This document shows positions 53,951-61,570 of a DNA stretch of 64,000 nt, piece after piece (position 1 is the stretch's first letter; the number at the start of each line of letters is the position of its first letter). The notes under the pieces were generated by a model. It was given only the letters and a program-made list of their open reading frames with translations, was not told the origin of the DNA and did no database searches. The position numbers and the translations under genes are program-made. The stretch covers positions 1 through 64,000 of the forward strand of contig NZ_JAODNI010000108.1 in assembly GCF_025465255.1 (NCBI RefSeq), given 5' to 3'. Source of the DNA: Pseudonocardia sp. (GTDB lineage Bacteria > Actinomycetota > Actinomycetes > Mycobacteriales > Pseudonocardiaceae).

Positions 53951-54577
53951 ATGAGCTTGACGCGTGATCAGCTCGCCAAGCGGGTCGCCGACGAGCTGCC
54001 CGACGGTTCCTACGTCAACCTCGGCATCGGCATGCCGACCCTGGTCCCCGGGCACATCCCGGCGGACCGCACGGTCGTCCTGCACTCCGAGAACGGCATC
54101 CTCGGCGTCGGGCCCTACCCGGACGCCGACAAGGTCGACCCGGACCTGATCAACGCCGGCAAGGAGACCGTCACGGTCCTCCCCGGCTCGAGCTACTTCG
54201 ACTCCTCGGACAGCTTCGGCATGATCCGCGGCGCCCACCTGGACGTCGCTGTGCTGGGCGCGATGGAGGTCAGCGCCACTGGCGACCTGGCGAACTGGGC
54301 CATCCCCGGCAAGATGATCAAGGGGATGGGCGGCGCGATGGACCTCGTGCACGGCGCCCGCAAGGTGATCGTGATGATGGACCACGTGTCCAAGGACGGC
54401 ACGCCCAAGATCGTCGAGAAGTGCTCGCTGCCGATCACGGGCCTGGGTTGCGTCACCCGGATCATCACCGACCTCGCGGTCATCGACGTGACGGAGGACG
54501 GCCTCAAGCTCGTCGAGACCGCCCCCGACGTCACCGAGGACGAGGTCCGCGAGAAGACCGGCGCGCCCCTCGCCTGA
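53951..54577 (+). CDS. scoB: Succinyl-CoA:3-ketoacid CoA transferase subunit B
   Basis: A 208-residue beta subunit. The catalytic glutamate lies in [13 protein letters not shown], and [30 protein letters not shown] and [21 protein letters not shown] are conserved. It completes the family I CoA transferase with the upstream subunit A. The ATG has GAGGGAG about 6 nt upstream. A perfect terminator hairpin follows. Confidence 0.93.
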   Translation: MSLTRDQLAKRVADELPDGSYVNLGIGMPTLVPGHIPADRTVVLHSENGILGVGPYPDADKVDPDLINAGKETVTVLPGSSYFDSSDSFGMIRGAHLDVAVLGAMEVSATGDLANWAIPGKMIKGMGGAMDLVHGARKVIVMMDHVSKDGTPKIVEKCSLPITGLGCVTRIITDLAVIDVTEDGLKLVETAPDVTEDEVREKTGAPLA

Positions 54578-54590
54578 GATGGTCGATCTT

Positions 54591-54639
54591 CACGAACGGC
54601 ACTTTCGCTCATACCTGATGAGCGAAAGTGCCGTTCGTG
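54591..54639. terminator. Perfect 22-bp stem terminator
   Basis: Arms beginning CACGAACGGCACTTTCGCTC pair perfectly over 22 bp with a 5-nt ACCTG loop, between the convergent scoB and P450 genes. The relatively AT-containing stem differs from the GC-only hairpins elsewhere in the window. Confidence 0.8.
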
Positions 54640-54653
54640 CGTAGGGGGGCGCC

Positions 54654-55859
54654 TCAGGCGCGGGGGCCCAGGTCCACCGGGAGTTGCGTCAGGCCTCGCA
54701 CCAGGATGCTCGTGCGATGGGTCAGCTCCGCCGGCTCCACCGCGAGGGCCAGCTCCGGGCGCTCCGCGAGCAGCGCACCGATCGCGACCTCGCCCTCGGT
54801 CCGCGCGAGCTGGGCGCCCAGGCAGTGGTGCAGGCCGTAACCGAACGCGACGTGCCCGCCCGCGTCCCGCGTGACGTCGAGCGTGTCCGGCTCCGGGTAC
54901 CTCTCCCCGTCCCGGTTCGCCGCGGACAGCCCGAGCATGACGACAGCGCCCTCGGGAATCGTCACGCCTCCGATCTCGACGTCCTCCGCCGCGAACCGCA
55001 CGGGTGCGGTCTGCACGGGCGAGTCCCAGCGCAGGAACTCCTCGACGGCGTTGCCGATCAGCTCGGGCTTCTCCCGCAGCGTCGCCAGCTGGTCGGGGTG
55101 GGTGAGCAGGCCCAGGACGCCGTTGCCGATCAGGTTCACCGTGGTCTCGTGCCCGGCGATGAGCAGCAGCATCGCCATCGCGACCAGCTCCTCCTGGGAG
55201 AGCCGGTCCCCGTCGTCCTCCGCCACCTGGCTCAGGGCGCTGAGCAGCGCGTCGTCCGGCGCGACGCGCTTGCGCCCGATCAGCTCGGCGAGGTAGCCGC
55301 CGAGCTTGGCGCTCGCCTCCAGCTTGGCCTCCTGCGGGGACTCGTCGATCATGATCGAGGACCAGGCGCTGAAGTCGTCGCGGTCGGCGCTCGGGACGCC
55401 CAGCAGCTCGCAGATGACCTGCACGGGCAGCAGGAAGGCGTACCGGGACATGAGGTCGACGGTGCCGTCGTCGGGCAGCACGGCGAGCAGCTCCCGGGCG
55501 ATCTCCTCGACCCGCGGCTTCAGCTCGGCCATCCGCCGCACGGTGAACGAGCGGCTGACCAGCTTGCGCAGCCGGGTGTGGTCCGGCGGGTCCATCAGCA
55601 GCATCATCGGCGTCGGCGCGGCCGGCATGGCGTCGCGCTGCTCGGCCGGCAGCGTGTAGCGCCAGTCCTTGCTCAGCCTCGGGTCGACGAACGCCGCGCG
55701 GACGTCGTCGTACCGGCTGATCAGCCACATCGGGCCGTCCGGCAGGTCGAGCCGGCGCACCGGCTCGTCGGCGCGGAGCTCCGCGTAGGCGGGATGGGGG
55801 TCGCTCCAGAACGCCCCGTCGAAGAGGTCACGGCCGGAGGTGGTGGTGGGCGCAGCCAT
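54654..55859 (-). CDS. Cytochrome P450
   Basis: A 401-residue soluble bacterial P450. Landmarks: I-helix AGHETTVNLIGNG, ExxR in EEFLRWDSPVQ plus upstream Glu, and the haem loop FGYGLHHCLGAQLAR with the cysteine ligand. Substrate is unknown. Electrons could come from FprA and a ferredoxin encoded elsewhere. The ATG at 55859 follows ACTGTA (TACAGT on the minus strand) by 7 nt, and that -10 lies inside a TetR-type operator, so expression should be repressible. Confidence 0.92.
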   Translation of the reverse strand: MAAPTTTSGRDLFDGAFWSDPHPAYAELRADEPVRRLDLPDGPMWLISRYDDVRAAFVDPRLSKDWRYTLPAEQRDAMPAAPTPMMLLMDPPDHTRLRKLVSRSFTVRRMAELKPRVEEIARELLAVLPDDGTVDLMSRYAFLLPVQVICELLGVPSADRDDFSAWSSIMIDESPQEAKLEASAKLGGYLAELIGRKRVAPDDALLSALSQVAEDDGDRLSQEELVAMAMLLLIAGHETTVNLIGNGVLGLLTHPDQLATLREKPELIGNAVEEFLRWDSPVQTAPVRFAAEDVEIGGVTIPEGAVVMLGLSAANRDGERYPEPDTLDVTRDAGGHVAFGYGLHHCLGAQLARTEGEVAIGALLAERPELALAVEPAELTHRTSILVRGLTQLPVDLGPRA

Positions 55860-55868
55860 GCCCCTCAC

Positions 55869-55886
55869 TGTAAGCGGCTGCTTACA
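55869..55886. promoter_or_regulatory. TetR-type operator over the P450 -10
   Basis: TGTAAGCGGCTGCTTACA has perfect 7-bp arms (TGTAAGC/GCTTACA) around a 4-nt spacer, the usual shape of TetR-family operators. It covers the P450 -10 hexamer and overlaps the last codons and stop of the upstream oxidase gene. No TetR gene is in the window. Confidence 0.7.
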
Positions 55887-57003
55887 TCTGTGCGCGCACC
55901 GGCGCGACCTGATCCGCGCTCAGCGCGATGTCCGCCGGCACGGAGGTCCCGGTGACGACGGCGGCCCCCAGCGCGGCCAGCGCCGGCGCCGACTCGACGC
56001 CCGATCCGCCTTGCCCGGCGAAGAAGTGGAATCCGGGATGCTCCGGCCACGGGCCGACGACGGGGCTGCGGTCCGGCGCGAACGTGCGCAGGCCCGCCCA
56101 CGCCGTCCGGACCGACCGCAGGCCCAGCCCGGTGACCTCCTCGACGCGTTCGAGGCCCAGGGCGACGTCCAGCTCGTCCGGCTTCGGGTCGCCCGGCGCG
56201 AGCGGGGTCTCGTCCCCGGGCGAGAGCAGCAGCGTCGTCCCCTCGGGGTCCTCGTTCTTGAAGTAGAAGCGCTCGGCCGGGTCGCTGACCATGGGCAACG
56301 GGCCCGTCGGCGTCGGAACCGGGACGATCGCGATGGTGCGCCGATAGGCCTGCAGGCCGACCGGCGGCACCCCGGCCAGCCCGGCGACGACGTCCGCCCA
56401 CGCGCCCGCGGCGTCGACGACGTCGGGTGCGGTGACCTCCTCGCCACCGGTCGTGCGGACCCGCCAGTCCTGGCCGGCCCGTTCGATCGCCGCGATCCGG
56501 GCGCCGGTACGGATCTCGCCCCCACGGCGCCTCAACCCCCGGACGAACGCCTGGTGCAGGCCCATCACGTCGATGTCGGCCCCGTTCTCGGTCAGCGCCC
56601 CCGCCCGGGGTTCACGCAGCACCGGGCAGAGCCGCCGGGCCTCGGCGGACGTGAGCCGGGCCGGGACGTCGGGTTCGCCCACGCGCTCGGCGAGCATCAG
56701 CTCCAGCTCGCGCTCGCCGTCGTCGTCGAACGCGGCCCAGAGCACCGCCCGCGGGCTGAGGAACCGCGGAGCGTCCAGCTCCTCCGCCAGGGCGATGAAG
56801 CGCGGGCCGCTGGCGGTGGTCAGCGCGCGGAAGGCGGCGGTGCCGTGCCCGGGGATCCAGGTCGCGGCGGACCGGGCGGTGGTGTGCATGGCCAGCGCGG
56901 ACTCGGCCTCGAGCAGGACGACGGAACGGTGGGCGGCGATCTCGTAGGCGATCGAGGCGCCGGCGATGCCGCCCCCGATCACGACGACGTCGGGAGTGCG
57001 CAC
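55882..57003 (-). CDS. FAD-dependent D-amino-acid oxidase-like protein (DAO family)
   Basis: A 373-residue flavoprotein: VVVIGGGIAGASIAYEIA is the FAD site, TTARSAATW the second, and FHFFAGQGGSGVESAPALA the C-terminal one. Family members oxidise glycine, D-amino acids, sarcosine or related amines. It lies upstream of the P450 on the same strand, with the stop inside the P450 operator. The GTG at 57003 follows ACGCTA (TAGCGT on the minus strand) by 6 nt. Substrate unknown. Confidence 0.88.
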   Translation of the reverse strand: MRTPDVVVIGGGIAGASIAYEIAAHRSVVLLEAESALAMHTTARSAATWIPGHGTAAFRALTTASGPRFIALAEELDAPRFLSPRAVLWAAFDDDGERELELMLAERVGEPDVPARLTSAEARRLCPVLREPRAGALTENGADIDVMGLHQAFVRGLRRRGGEIRTGARIAAIERAGQDWRVRTTGGEEVTAPDVVDAAGAWADVVAGLAGVPPVGLQAYRRTIAIVPVPTPTGPLPMVSDPAERFYFKNEDPEGTTLLLSPGDETPLAPGDPKPDELDVALGLERVEEVTGLGLRSVRTAWAGLRTFAPDRSPVVGPWPEHPGFHFFAGQGGSGVESAPALAALGAAVVTGTSVPADIALSADQVAPVRAQM

Positions 57004-57101
57004 GGGCCCACGCTAACCGGGCCGCAGATCGCCCGCGTGGAAGACGACGCCGGCCGTTGCCGTGGCCGGGGACCCGCGAGGTGACCGACGGACGTGCCGG
57101 G

Positions 57102-57362
57102 CTACGCCTCGAGAAGGTTCACGAGTGTGTCGGGTCGGACCCCGTCGTGCTTCATGGCGTCTGCCGCCTCCGGGGTCTGCATGAACTGGTTGAACGCGTC
57201 CACGTCGGGGACCTCGAGAATCAGTCCGACCCGGTGTTCGTCCGTCGGGTCGACGAAGGTTCGAATCGTCAGGCCCAGCGGCCCGAAGACATCCTCCCGG
57301 CGAGACGAGCGGAGCCAGTGGCCGACGTCGTCGACCTCGTGAGTCACGATCAGCGTCGTCAT
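57102..57362 (-). CDS. Small conserved protein, dimeric alpha/beta-barrel suspected
   Basis: An 86-residue protein MTTLIVTHEVDDVGHWLRSSRRE... with the strand RVGLILEVPDVDAFNQFMQTPEAADAMKHDGV. The strand-helix-strand order and length resemble antibiotic-biosynthesis-monooxygenase or other dimeric alpha/beta-barrel folds. No catalytic residues can be named. The ATG has GGCGAGG about 6 nt upstream. Confidence 0.65.
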   Translation of the reverse strand: MTTLIVTHEVDDVGHWLRSSRREDVFGPLGLTIRTFVDPTDEHRVGLILEVPDVDAFNQFMQTPEAADAMKHDGVRPDTLVNLLEA

Positions 57363-57669
57363 CGTCGCCTCGCCTTCAGGAGGTCCACGGTGGTGTGCCA
57401 GAGAAGGTAGCGCCCCCGCGCGGAGCGTGCTAGCCCATCCTGCCCGCTCCGAGGCGGCAAATTCGGTGCCGTCGATCCGGAGCGCAACCTACCGTTCCTG
57501 CCATGAAGTTCTTCCTCTGAGACCCCGGGGCACTCGCCCCGCTCGCGGCCGCACGTTTCGGCGCCGCCGCGGTCTCGTCCGACGTCCCGTGTCCGTCCCG
57601 GCCGTCGTCGTGGTCATCCGCCCGGCTCGTCGCCGAACGACCCCCCGGCCACACACTCGGAGGTACCTC
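57363..57669. other. Intergenic region with a leaderless micro-uORF
   Basis: The 307-bp gap holds the promoter and leader of the 63-residue gene. TACCGT (57490-57495) is 7 nt before ATG AAG TTC TTC CTC TGA (57503-57520), a five-codon ORF MKFFL. A GC-rich segment (GACCCCGGGGCACTCGCCCC) follows that can fold. The rest shows no coding signal I trust. Confidence 0.45.
57503..57520 (+). promoter_or_regulatory. Micro-uORF MKFFL
   Basis: A five-codon leaderless ORF with two consecutive Phe codons, 150 nt upstream of the 63-residue gene. It has the same -10-to-start spacing (7 nt) as the uORF at 42513. Confidence 0.4.
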
Positions 57670-57861
57670 ATGCGAACCACCCCTGTCGAATTCCGGGCCG
57701 ATCAGGCAGCTCCGGCGAACCGCGCCGCCCGGCGGGCCGCTGCCAAGGGCAAGGACGTCCCCGGCGCCCCGGGGCTCCTCCCCCACCGGCGCACGACCGG
57801 ACGCAGCAGCACCAAGCCCGCGCACGCCCGCGCGGACTTCGCGGCCCGCCGCAGCGGCTGA
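57670..57861 (+). CDS. Small basic protein
   Basis: A 63-residue, very basic protein: MRTTPVEFRADQAAPANRAARRAAAKGKDV... ending HARADFAARRSG. GGAGG sits 6 nt before the ATG (57659-57663), the best ribosome site in this part. It is probably disordered and may bind nucleic acid, which is inference from charge. A perfect terminator follows and a micro-uORF precedes it, so it seems to be a real single-gene unit. Confidence 0.6.
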   Translation: MRTTPVEFRADQAAPANRAARRAAAKGKDVPGAPGLLPHRRTTGRSSTKPAHARADFAARRSG

Positions 57862-57867
57862 TCCGGC

Positions 57868-57906
57868 GCAGGAGGGTCGTTTCCCACGGGGGAGCGACCC
57901 TCCTGC
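57868..57906 (+). terminator. Terminator after the small basic protein gene
   Basis: GCAGGAGGGTCG pairs perfectly with CGACCCTCCTGC across a 15-nt loop, 7 nt after the stop. Confidence 0.65.
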
Positions 57907-57938
57907 CATGTCGGGTCCGGTGTGGAAGGCTGGGCGAC

Positions 57939-58652
57939 GTGCCGGAGTGCGAGGTCTGGTGGGCCCGACCGATCGACCCCGAGGGGGCGGCCGCGCTGGT
58001 CTCCCTCCTCGACGATCACGAGTCGGGACGGCTGCGCGCCTTCCGCAAGGAGATCGACCGCGCCCGCTACCTCGCCGCCCACGCCCTCACCCGGATCGTC
58101 CTCGGCGAGCAGGTCGGCGCCGATCCGGCGTCGCTCACGCTGGACCGGACCTGCCGCTGCGGCAAGCCCCACGGCAAACCGCGCCTCGGCGGCGGCGGCC
58201 CCGAGTTCTCGCTGACCCACTCCGGTGAGCGGGTCGGCGTCGCGGTGTCCACGGACGGGCCGGTCGGCCTGGACGTCGAGCAGCTTCGGCCGCTCGCGGA
58301 CCTCGACGGCCTCGCCGGCCACGCTCTCTCCCCCGCCGAGCGCCGCGCGCATCCCCCCGCGGACGCGGCCGCCTTCCTCACCATCTGGACCCGCAAGGAG
58401 GCCCTGCTCAAGGCCACCGGCGAGGGCCTCTCCAGTCCGATGTCGTCGATCACCCTGGGCCCCGCGGACGGCCCCGCCGCGGTCCGCGAGTGGACCGGGA
58501 AGGACGCGCCGGACGGCCCGCTCTGGCTCGTCGACCTCCTTCCGGACCCCGAGCACCCCGGCGCGCTCGCCGGCTTCGGCCCCGCCGCCCCGCGCCTCCG
58601 CATGCACGACGGCGACGCGCTCCTCCGCGGCCTGATCGTCGCCCGCCCGTGA
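57939..58652 (+). CDS. 4'-phosphopantetheinyl transferase (Sfp/AcpT superfamily)
   Basis: A 237-residue enzyme that transfers phosphopantetheine from CoA to carrier proteins. Motifs: FSLTHSGERVGVAVS, GLDVEQLRPL (Mg-binding acidic pair) and FLTIWTRKEALLKATGEGL. The N-terminal lobe has an Sfp-like duplication. The carrier protein it serves is not in the window. The GTG start follows AAGGCT by 7 nt. Its stop overlaps the next GTG start, so it is coupled to the hydrolase gene. Confidence 0.9.
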   Translation: MPECEVWWARPIDPEGAAALVSLLDDHESGRLRAFRKEIDRARYLAAHALTRIVLGEQVGADPASLTLDRTCRCGKPHGKPRLGGGGPEFSLTHSGERVGVAVSTDGPVGLDVEQLRPLADLDGLAGHALSPAERRAHPPADAAAFLTIWTRKEALLKATGEGLSSPMSSITLGPADGPAAVREWTGKDAPDGPLWLVDLLPDPEHPGALAGFGPAAPRLRMHDGDALLRGLIVARP

Positions 58653-59539
58653 GCTCTGCCGCGCAGCGCGCCGCCGCGGACCAGACCCGGCTCGTCGCGC
58701 GGCTGGGCGTCGAGCTCGACCCGCTGGAGCTCGACGTCCCGGGCCTCGGCGTGGCCCGCGGGTTCGCCACCCGCGGCGCCGGCACGCCGCTCGTCCTCCT
58801 GCACGGCGCCACCCTCTCCGCCGCCTGGTGGCTCCCGCTCCTGCCGCACCTGACGGGCCGGACCGTCGTCGCGCTCGACGCCCCCGGTCACGGGCTCTCC
58901 GACGGCCTGCCCGGCGAAGACTTCGCCCTGCGTGAGGTCCTGGTCGCGCTGACGACGGCCGCGGTCCGCGCGACGGGCTCGGAGCGCGCGGTGCTGGTCG
59001 GCAACTCGCTGGGCGGCATGGCCGCCGCGTGGACCGCGATCGACGCGCCCGCCCTGGTCGAACGGCTGGTGCTCGTCGGCGCACCCGGCGTCGCGTTCGC
59101 CGGGGGCCGGGCGGACGCACTGCTCGGCGCCCTCGCCGTCCCCACGACCGCCCGCGCGCTGCTGACGAGCCCGACCCGGCCCGCCTGGTACGCCTCCGGC
59201 CTGCGGAGATCCCTCGCCGAACCGGCCCTGCGCGACTGGCCGGAGCTCGGCGACCTGGCCTACCACGCGTCGAGGCGGTCGGGTTTCCGGCACACGGTGC
59301 CGCGGATGCTCCAGCAACTGCTGGACTTCCGCACGCCGCGTCCGAACATGGCGCTCACCGCCCCCGAGCTGCACGCGCTGCCGCATACGACCTACCTGCA
59401 CGGCCGGGACGAGGCGTTCCTCCCCTACGTCGCGGCCCGGGTCGCGCTCGCGGTGATCCCGGAGGCGGAGGGCCGGCAGGTCGACGGCGGCCACGTCCCC
59501 TGGCTCACGGACCCCACCCCCCTCGTCGCCGCGCTCTGA
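58649..59539 (+). CDS. Alpha/beta hydrolase
   Basis: A 296-residue alpha/beta-hydrolase: oxyanion segment LLHGATLSAAWW, nucleophile Ser in VLVGNSLGGMAAAW, and the catalytic His in DGGHVPWLTDP. The C-terminal cap resembles lyases and esterases acting on small aromatic or terpenoid substrates, but no specific assignment is possible. GTG 58649 overlaps the PPTase stop (GTGA). With the PPTase it forms a two-gene unit closed by a hairpin. Confidence 0.85.
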   Translation: MSSAAQRAAADQTRLVARLGVELDPLELDVPGLGVARGFATRGAGTPLVLLHGATLSAAWWLPLLPHLTGRTVVALDAPGHGLSDGLPGEDFALREVLVALTTAAVRATGSERAVLVGNSLGGMAAAWTAIDAPALVERLVLVGAPGVAFAGGRADALLGALAVPTTARALLTSPTRPAWYASGLRRSLAEPALRDWPELGDLAYHASRRSGFRHTVPRMLQQLLDFRTPRPNMALTAPELHALPHTTYLHGRDEAFLPYVAARVALAVIPEAEGRQVDGGHVPWLTDPTPLVAAL

Positions 59540-59550
59540 GCGGCCGAACC

Positions 59551-59574
59551 TCGCGTTGTGGAGCCACAACGCGA
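59551..59574. terminator. Terminator between convergent hydrolase and nhaA
   Basis: TCGCGTTGTGG and its exact complement are separated by AG only, 12 nt after the hydrolase stop; the terminal loop would open one or two pairs. Confidence 0.55.
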
Positions 59575-59601
59575 ATTTCAGGGCCGGGCGGGCAGCGGAG
59601 A

Positions 59602-60945
59602 TCAGTCGACGGGGCGCCACGGGCGCGGGGGCAGGACCGGGAGCCCGCTCGGCGAGCACTGGCCGCCCCGCTCCCCCGCCACCCGGAAGACCAGCCAGCC
59701 GAGGAGCGCCGCCAGGATCGAGCCGGCGAGGATGCCGATCTTCGCCTCGCTCTGCAGCAGCGGGTCCTTCAGGGCGAGCTCGGTGACGAACAGCGCCACG
59801 GTGAAGCCGATCCCGGCGAGCGTCGCACCACCCGCGAGCTGGCCCCAGCGCAGCGTGTCCGGCAACCGGCCGATCCGGGCCCGTAGCGCGATCCAGGTTC
59901 CGAGCGTCACGCCGATCGGCTTGCCGACCACGAGGCCGACGACGATCCCCCACGTGATCGGCGAGCCGAGCGCCGCCGTCAGCGTCGTCCGGTCGAGCAC
60001 CACGCCGGCATTGGCCAGCACGAACATCGGGACGATCACATAGCTGCTCCACGGCTGGATCCTCAGCTGCAGCCGCTCGTTCGGCGAGACCGCCTCGGTC
60101 ACGGCCGCCTGCGCCGCCAGGGCGCGCGTGGGCGTCGGGTCGACCAGGAAGCTCTTGCCCACCAACAGCGCGCGGCGCATGTCCTGCCGGCGCGGCGCGT
60201 AGGCGTTGACCAGCAGGCCGAGCGCGACGCCGACGACGCTCGGATGCACCCCGGACGCCAGGACCGCCAGCCACATCACGATGCCGATGGCCGCGTAGAA
60301 CGGCGTCCGCCAGAACCGCACGAAGCGCAGACCGAGCAGCGCGGCGAACAGCACCAGCGCTCCCATGAGCGCGGCCACGTTCACCCGCTCGGTGTAGAAG
60401 AACGCGATCGCGAGGACGGCACCGATGTCGTCGACGATCGCCAGGGCCAGCAGGAACACCCGCAGCTGGTCCGGGCACCGCGGCCCGACGAGGGCGAGCA
60501 CGCCGAGCAGGACGGCGGTGTCCGTGGAGATCGCGATGCCCCACGCGTTCTGGCCCTCGCCGCCGTAGTTGAACAGCAGGAAGAGCAGCGCGGGCACGCA
60601 CAGGCCGCCGACCGCCGCCATCGCCGGGGTCGCGACGGCGCGGAAGCCCCGCAGCTCGCCGAGCGTCATCTCCCGGGAGATCTCCAGGCCGACGCTGAAG
60701 AAGAACAGCACCATCAGCCCGTCGTTGACCCAGTGCCGCAGGTCGAGCGCGAGCTCGGCGCCACCCAGGACCATCGCGAGCCGAGTGTGCCAGAACTCCT
60801 CGTAGGACGGACCGAGGTTCGCCCACACCAGCGCGAGCGCGGCCGCGCTGATGAGGAGCACCGCCGACCCGGATTCGGTGCGCAGGAACTGCCGCGCGGC
60901 ACGGGACAGCTCCCCGCGCTCCGTTAATGTCGTCACCACGGCCAC
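59602..60945 (-). CDS. nhaA: Na+/H+ antiporter NhaA
   Basis: A 447-residue membrane antiporter with about 12 helices. It exchanges Na+ or Li+ for H+ and supports pH and salt homeostasis. The key pair of aspartates is in FLLALAIVDDIGAVLAIAFFYT; GLEISREM and the IGFTVALFVTELAL helix are also typical. The GTG at 60945 was chosen because CAGGAT on the minus strand lies 6 nt upstream; a longer frame up to 61011 would overlap the DsbA-like gene. A poorly conserved Pro-rich C-terminal tail ends the protein. Confidence 0.93.
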   Translation of the reverse strand: MAVVTTLTERGELSRAARQFLRTESGSAVLLISAAALALVWANLGPSYEEFWHTRLAMVLGGAELALDLRHWVNDGLMVLFFFSVGLEISREMTLGELRGFRAVATPAMAAVGGLCVPALLFLLFNYGGEGQNAWGIAISTDTAVLLGVLALVGPRCPDQLRVFLLALAIVDDIGAVLAIAFFYTERVNVAALMGALVLFAALLGLRFVRFWRTPFYAAIGIVMWLAVLASGVHPSVVGVALGLLVNAYAPRRQDMRRALLVGKSFLVDPTPTRALAAQAAVTEAVSPNERLQLRIQPWSSYVIVPMFVLANAGVVLDRTTLTAALGSPITWGIVVGLVVGKPIGVTLGTWIALRARIGRLPDTLRWGQLAGGATLAGIGFTVALFVTELALKDPLLQSEAKIGILAGSILAALLGWLVFRVAGERGGQCSPSGLPVLPPRPWRPVD

Positions 60946-61012
60946 CGCGACATCCTGCCCCACCGCCGCCGGTCGCCGGGCCCGCCGACCCGACGAGTGC
61001 GAGGAGCTCACG

Positions 61013-61534
61013 ATCAGCAGCCAGCTGGACCCGCAGATCGGGCCCTACGACCACCTGCAGGGCGAGGCGGGGGCCGAGCTCTCGCTCGTCGAGTACGGGG
61101 ACTTCGAGTGCCCCTACTGCCGCGAGGCCGCACCCGTGATCGAGAAGGTGCGCGAGGAGCTGGGCGACCGGCTGATGTTCGCCTTCAGGCACTTCCCGCT
61201 GTTCGAGCTGCACCCGCACTCCCTCGCGGCGGCGTGCGCGGCCGAGGCGGCGTCGGTCTACGGGCGCTTCTGGCCGATGCACGCCCGCCTCTACGCCCCG
61301 GGCCCGCCCCGGCTGACCCAGCGGGACCTGCGCGAGCATGCCGAGGCGATCGGGTTGGACGACCCGGACAAGGCGATCTGGCCCGCCAGCCAGAACTTCG
61401 AGGACCGGGTGGAGGCGGACTTCAACTCGGGCGTGCGCAGCGGCGTGCGCGGGACGCCCACCCTGTTCGTCAACGGCGAGCAGTACCGCGGTGCCGTCTC
61501 GGTCGACGCCCTGCTGGACGCGCTCACCTCCTGA
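61013..61534 (+). CDS. DsbA-like thioredoxin-fold protein, start unclear
   Basis: About 173 residues of a DsbA/FrnE-like thioredoxin: active site CPYC in YGDFECPYCREAAP, FRHFPLFELHP, and the cis-Pro region SGVRGTPTLFVNGEQYRG. It has no signal peptide and should act in the cytosol. No ATG, GTG or TTG lies in frame between the conserved N-terminus (ISSQLDPQIGPYDHL) and position 60881. The best ribosome site, GAGGAG at 61001-61006, is followed by ACG (61010) and ATC (61013). The start is set at ATC 61013 tentatively; GTG 60881 or ATG 60851 would overlap nhaA in antisense. Confidence 0.8.
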   Translation: MSSQLDPQIGPYDHLQGEAGAELSLVEYGDFECPYCREAAPVIEKVREELGDRLMFAFRHFPLFELHPHSLAAACAAEAASVYGRFWPMHARLYAPGPPRLTQRDLREHAEAIGLDDPDKAIWPASQNFEDRVEADFNSGVRSGVRGTPTLFVNGEQYRGAVSVDALLDALTS

Positions 61535-61558
61535 ACCCGGACTGGCGGTCCCCCGGTG

Positions 61559-61564
61559 AAGAAT
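61559..61564 (+). promoter_or_regulatory. -10 hexamer (AAGAAT) of dinB
   Basis: AAGAAT lies 6 nt before GTG 61571, which favours that start over GTG 61556. No LexA box is seen here. Confidence 0.4.
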
Positions 61565-61570
61565 GGGTCC

